The position numbers and the translations under genes were made by a program. Shown here piece by piece: positions 60,547-64,000 of a stretch of 64,000 nt of DNA. The notes beneath the pieces are model-generated. The model saw only the letters and a list, made by a program, of their open reading frames with translations. It searched no databases and was not told where the DNA came from. Within the stretch, counting starts at the first letter, position 1; each line of letters starts with the position of its first letter. The DNA is taken from contig CAKOSX010000004.1 in NCBI GenBank assembly GCA_934119935.1, forward strand, positions 124,001 through 188,000, written 5' to 3'. Source of the stretch: an uncultured Clostridia bacterium (GTDB lineage Bacteria; Bacillota; Clostridia; TANB77; CAG-508).

Positions 60547-60592
60547 TAAAAAAGATGCACATTTGAAGTTTTCTTCTTTGTGCATCTTTTTC
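60547..60592 (+). terminator. Intrinsic terminator of the small membrane-protein gene
   Basis: AAAAGATGCACA.TTGAAG/CTTC.TTTGTGCATCTTTT with T-rich tail, 20 bases past the stop. It may also work toward gatB from the other side. Confidence 0.8.
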
Positions 60593-60646
60593 ATAAAATA
60601 TTATTTTCTTAAAATTTCATCTTTTACAGTTTCTATCAATTATTTT

Positions 60647-62095
60647 TTATTTATTCATTTCTTCTATAAACATTTTGTTCAACATTTGTGGATTTGCCTT
60701 GCCTTTTGTAGCTTTCATTGCTTGTCCAACTAAGAATCCTAAGGCTCTGTCTTTTCCTGCTTTGTAGTCTGCTATTGATTGTGGATTTGCTTCTAATACT
60801 TGCATTACAACCTCTTTTATAGCACCTTCATCAGAAATTTGTATCCAGCCTTTTGCTTTTATTATTTCTTCTGGCTTGCGTGTTGTAGCATCTTCTACAA
60901 ACATTTCCTCAAGTACTTTTTTTCCTATTGCAGAACTTATTGTTCCCTTGTCTATCAATTCTACTAGACTTGCAAGTTCAGTTCCTGTAAATGGAATGTG
61001 TTCTGGCTCTAGCTCTTCCTCGTTTAATATACGAGAAATATCTGATAAAATCCAGTTGGCAACTGCTTTTGCATTTTTGCATATTTTTTCTGCATCTTCA
61101 AACAAGTTTGATAAGTATTTAGAAGCAGTAAGCAATCTAGCATCTTTCTCAGATAACTTATATTCTTCCATATATCTTGTTTTTCTGCTTTCTGGCAACT
61201 CTGGAAGTGATTTTCTTATATTTTCTATGTATTCATCAGATAATTTTATTGCAACCAAGTCTGGCTCTGGGAAATATCTGTAATCTTGTGCATCTTCCTT
61301 ATTCCTCATAGAAAATGTTCTACCAGATACATCGTCCCATCTTAGTGTTTCTTGCTCTATAATTCCGCCATTATCTAGCACTTCTGACTGTCTTTGAATT
61401 TCATATTCTATTGCTCTTGAAATTGACTTAAATGAGTTCATATTTTTCATTTCTGTACGTGTTCCAAGTGGTGTTCCTGGCTTATGTATAGAAACGTTTA
61501 CGTCTGCTCTAAATGAGCCTTCTTGCATCTTACAATCAGATACTTCTATGTATTCTAATGTAGATTTTAATTTTTTCAAATAAGCATCTGCTTCTTTTGC
61601 AGACCTTAAGTCTGGTTCTGAAACTATCTCTATTAGCGGAACTCCAGCTCTGTTTAAGTCAACTAAACTTCCCTCGCTAAACTCGTTGTGGTTTAGCTTT
61701 CCGGCATCCTCTTCAATATGAATTCTTAAAATTCTTATCTTTTTCTTTTCGCCGTTTTCTTCTTCAATTTCTATGTAGCCATTGTTGCAAAGAGGCTTGT
61801 CAAACTGTGAAATCTGGTAAGATTTTGGTAAGTCTGGATAAAAATAATTTTTTCTATCGTTTTTACTGTCTTTTGAAATTGAACAATTTGTTGCAAGACC
61901 TGCTTTTACGGCATATTCTACTACTTTTTCGTTTAATACTGGAAGAGTTCCTGGCATTGCCATACAAATTGGGCATGTGTGTGTGTTTGGCATTCCACCA
62001 AATTCTGTTGAGCAGTTGCAGAATATTTTTGTTTTTGTAGAAAGCTCTGCATGGACCTCTAGTCCTATAACAACTTCATAATCTTCTCTTGCCAT
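60647..62095 (-). CDS. gatB: Asp/Glu-tRNA amidotransferase subunit B
   Basis: The subunit that activates the misacylated aminoacyl-tRNA and amidates it with ammonia from GatA. VIGLEVHAELSTKTKIFCNC at the N-terminus, THTCPICMAMPGTLP with the cysteine cluster, and YFYPDLPKSYQISQ are diagnostic. The C-terminal YqeY-like tail domain runs from about residue 330. At 482 residues it is full length. It starts three bases after gatA. Because AsnRS is present here, the likely main product is Gln-tRNA-Gln. Confidence 0.97.
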   Translation of the reverse strand: MAREDYEVVIGLEVHAELSTKTKIFCNCSTEFGGMPNTHTCPICMAMPGTLPVLNEKVVEYAVKAGLATNCSISKDSKNDRKNYFYPDLPKSYQISQFDKPLCNNGYIEIEEENGEKKKIRILRIHIEEDAGKLNHNEFSEGSLVDLNRAGVPLIEIVSEPDLRSAKEADAYLKKLKSTLEYIEVSDCKMQEGSFRADVNVSIHKPGTPLGTRTEMKNMNSFKSISRAIEYEIQRQSEVLDNGGIIEQETLRWDDVSGRTFSMRNKEDAQDYRYFPEPDLVAIKLSDEYIENIRKSLPELPESRKTRYMEEYKLSEKDARLLTASKYLSNLFEDAEKICKNAKAVANWILSDISRILNEEELEPEHIPFTGTELASLVELIDKGTISSAIGKKVLEEMFVEDATTRKPEEIIKAKGWIQISDEGAIKEVVMQVLEANPQSIADYKAGKDRALGFLVGQAMKATKGKANPQMLNKMFIEEMNK

Positions 62096-62098
62096 TTT

Positions 62099-63574
62099 TT
62101 ACTCTCCTTTCTTAAATTCTGGTTTATATTTTTCTCTAAATTTTTCTTTTTGCTCGAAGGTATATGCAGCATTTAATATTGTTTCTTCATCGAATCTTTT
62201 TCCGATAAGTTGCATTCCTATTGGCATTCCTTTGCTATCTACTCCACAAGGTATTGATATTGCTGGAACTCCGGCAATATTTATTGAAACTGTACATATA
62301 TCAGCTAAATACATTTCTAATGGATTGTTTGATTTTTCTCCAATTCCGAATGCTGTTGTTGGTGCAACTGGTGTTAATAAAACATCATATTTTTCGAAGT
62401 TTTTATCAAATTCTTTCTTTACGAATGTACGTACTTTTTGAGCTTTTTTGTAATATGCATCATAGTAACCAGATGATAGTACATAAGTTCCTAATATAAT
62501 TCTTCTTTTTACTTCTGGTCCAAAGGCTTCACTTCTAGAATTTACGAATAATTCTTTCAAGTTTTTGTAGTCTTTTGCTCTGTATCCATAGCGGATTCCA
62601 TCGAATCTACCTAAGTTTGAACTTGCCTCTGCACACGCTATTATGTAATATGTTGCAAGTGCATACTCGGCAACGTCAAGTGAACATTCTTCAACGATTG
62701 CTCCCATTTCTTTGTATTTTTCTATGGCTTCTTCTAGTTTTGCTTTTACTTCAGCATTTATTCCTTCTCCGAAGAATTCCTTTGGAACGCCTATTTTCAA
62801 TCCTTTAACATCATTTTTCAAAGACTTTGTATAGTCCTTTTTCTCTATGTTATATGATGTAGAATCTTTTTCATCATGACCTGCAATCAAGTTTAAAAGC
62901 ATAGCACAGTCTGTTACGTCTTTTGTGATTGGTCCAACTTGGTCTAGTGATGAAGCAAATGCAACTAATCCATATCTTGAAACTAATCCATAAGTTGGTT
63001 TTAGTCCAACAACTCCACAGAAAGATGATGGTTCACGAATAGAGCCACCTGTGTCTGAACCTAAAGCCCATGGTACCATGTCTGCTGCAACTGCTGCTGC
63101 AGAACCTCCTGAAGAGCCTCCTGGTACTTTGTTTAGATTCCATGGGTTGTGTGTGATTTGCATTGCAGAATTTTCTGTTGAACTTCCCATAGCAAATTCA
63201 TCCATGTTTAGCTTTCCTAAGCTTATTATGTCTTGCTCTTTTAGCTTTTCAACAACTGTCGCATCATATGGTGCAACAAAGTTTTCTAACATTTTAGATG
63301 CACATGTTGTTTTTACTCCATTTGTGCATAGGTTGTCCTTTATTCCAATTGGAACACCTGCAAAACCTGACTTTGTTCCACTTTTTCTTTCTTCGTCAGC
63401 CTTAACAGCTTCTTTTTCTGCTTCATCTAAAGTTGTTGTAATAAAGGCTTTTACATCTTTTTCTTTATCTTCAATTCTTGCTTTGTAAGCTTTTACAATT
63501 TCTTCTGAAGATAATTCATTTTTATTCAATTTTTCCACAAGCTCGTGGACTGTAAGTCTTGTAATATCTTCCAT
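62099..63574 (-). CDS. gatA: Asp/Glu-tRNA amidotransferase subunit A
   Basis: An amidase that releases ammonia from glutamine for GatB. The Ser-cisSer-Lys triad is visible: Lys in VPIGIKDNLC near residue 80, and the two Ser in VPGGSSGGSAAAVAADM and SDTGGSIREP near 150-180. The 491-residue length is normal. No gatC lies next to it: a kinase gene ends 15 bases upstream, so the third subunit must be encoded elsewhere or be very divergent. AGGAGGT precedes the ATG. Confidence 0.97.
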   Translation of the reverse strand: MEDITRLTVHELVEKLNKNELSSEEIVKAYKARIEDKEKDVKAFITTTLDEAEKEAVKADEERKSGTKSGFAGVPIGIKDNLCTNGVKTTCASKMLENFVAPYDATVVEKLKEQDIISLGKLNMDEFAMGSSTENSAMQITHNPWNLNKVPGGSSGGSAAAVAADMVPWALGSDTGGSIREPSSFCGVVGLKPTYGLVSRYGLVAFASSLDQVGPITKDVTDCAMLLNLIAGHDEKDSTSYNIEKKDYTKSLKNDVKGLKIGVPKEFFGEGINAEVKAKLEEAIEKYKEMGAIVEECSLDVAEYALATYYIIACAEASSNLGRFDGIRYGYRAKDYKNLKELFVNSRSEAFGPEVKRRIILGTYVLSSGYYDAYYKKAQKVRTFVKKEFDKNFEKYDVLLTPVAPTTAFGIGEKSNNPLEMYLADICTVSINIAGVPAISIPCGVDSKGMPIGMQLIGKRFDEETILNAAYTFEQKEKFREKYKPEFKKGE

Positions 63575-63589
63575 TTGCCAATTTACCTC

Positions 63590-64000
63590 CTATATGTGTT
63601 TTTTTACCTCTGTAAAAATCTCGTCATTTATATCTTGAATAGTTCTAATTTTTCCATCTTTAACACATTTTATTTCGTACCAATTATATTCTTTAGAAAG
63701 CTCGCATGCAGCATTATAGGCTTGTGTTAAATACACTTGATCTTTCTCATGTATGTCCTTTTTTGCCTCATGTGTTATTTTGTTTTCTCTATCTTTCATA
63801 AGCTTTGCAGAATATTCTGGTGGCATATTCAAGAAAAATACCTCTGCTGGAACTGGAAGCCCATATAAATTAAACTCAAAATCCCATAACCAGTCTAAAA
63901 ACTTTTTTCTTTCAGCCTTATCTTGAGTTTTTCCTGCCTGATGAACCATATTAGCCGTGGTATATCTATCTGCAAGGATTATTCCACCATTCTCATAGTA
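63590..64000 (-). CDS. Thymidylate kinase-like protein (5' part missing, runs off the right edge)
   Basis: The frame stays open through the right edge, giving at least 136 residues. It contains LADRYTTANMVHQAGK, the DRY-type deoxynucleoside/thymidylate kinase motif that binds the base, and KFLDWLWDFEFNLYGLPVP and VFFLNMPPEYSAKLM, as in TMP kinases. The ATP P-loop lies outside the window. The ATG at 63949 is internal and is not the start. Its stop is 15 bases before gatA. Confidence 0.8.
   Translation of the reverse strand, partial: YYENGGIILADRYTTANMVHQAGKTQDKAERKKFLDWLWDFEFNLYGLPVPAEVFFLNMPPEYSAKLMKDRENKITHEAKKDIHEKDQVYLTQAYNAACELSKEYNWYEIKCVKDGKIRTIQDINDEIFTEVKKHI

Overview
The window is a 64 kb piece of a strongly AT-rich, Gram-positive chromosome. 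It is most likely from a spore-forming, anaerobic, gut-type member of the Clostridia. The lineage evidence is an alpha/beta small acid-soluble spore protein, a SpoVD-like PASTA penicillin-binding protein, a ctsR-mcsA-mcsB-clpC operon, MurT/GatD peptidoglycan amidation genes, a GdpP-type c-di-AMP phosphodiesterase, GatCAB subunits, sortase-linked surface proteins and A/T-ending codons. Almost all genes lie on the minus strand. The exceptions are asnS, two odd G+C-richer genes near 13 kb, the spoVD-like gene, the SASP gene, rpsT and a small membrane-protein gene. No tRNA, rRNA, CRISPR array or transposase gene was seen.

Layout. 0-5.6 kb: gatD (cut by the left edge), murT, a small coiled-coil protein, aspS and a large polytopic membrane protein. 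5.7-12.6 kb: asnS, an RNA 2'-O-methyltransferase, mfd, a DnaQ-type exonuclease and a TSCPD protein. 12.8-14 kb: two adjacent divergent paralogues of an unrecognised ~118-residue family, each with its own promoter, short leader and terminator, and with base and codon use unlike the surroundings. 14-23 kb: cysteine desulfurase, a small membrane protein, ftsH, tilS, dnaB, rplI and gdpP. 23-32 kb: a degenerate acyl-CoA-synthetase-like protein, a pseudo-receiver diguanylate cyclase, a membrane-anchored Ig-like protein and a giant thioester-domain adhesin with seven DUF11-like repeats. 32-40.5 kb: the spoVD-like gene, a polysaccharide cluster (two GT2 enzymes and an O-antigen-ligase-like protein), an SDR enzyme and a dGTPase-like gene. 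40.6-45.5 kb: the clpC/mcsB/mcsA/ctsR stress operon with a recognisable CtsR box. 45.6-51.6 kb: a GT11-like glycosyltransferase, small genes, a Cof-type HAD phosphatase, the SASP gene and the GGGtGRT/IscU-like pair. 51.7-55 kb: a sortase with a thioester/Cna-B pilin-like protein whose gene is split by a one-base frameshift. 55-64 kb: hpf, yraN, dprA, a frameshifted comM/yifB, nadD, rpsT, gatB, gatA and a tmk-like kinase cut by the right edge.

The most unusual content is intergenic. Five dispersed copies of a ~50-60 nt core, which I do not recognise, each sit in the loop of a long locus-specific inverted repeat (near 8.2, 15.3, 17.8, 26.2 and 59.0 kb). The core itself folds into two nested helices that show compensatory changes between copies (GCTC/GAGC to ATGC/GCAT; TCC/GGA to TTC/GAA; TC/GA). 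That argues for a structured RNA or a folded-DNA element rather than a plain repeat. Two smaller families of palindromic repeats, one around GGGACGTCCC and one around CTCCGTCCCC with TGTACA ends, are also present. Several genes carry lesions or lack key residues: comM, the thioester/Cna-B protein, GatD without its Cys, a receiver without its Asp, and an acyl-CoA synthetase without its phosphate loop. Some of the one-base lesions could be assembly errors.
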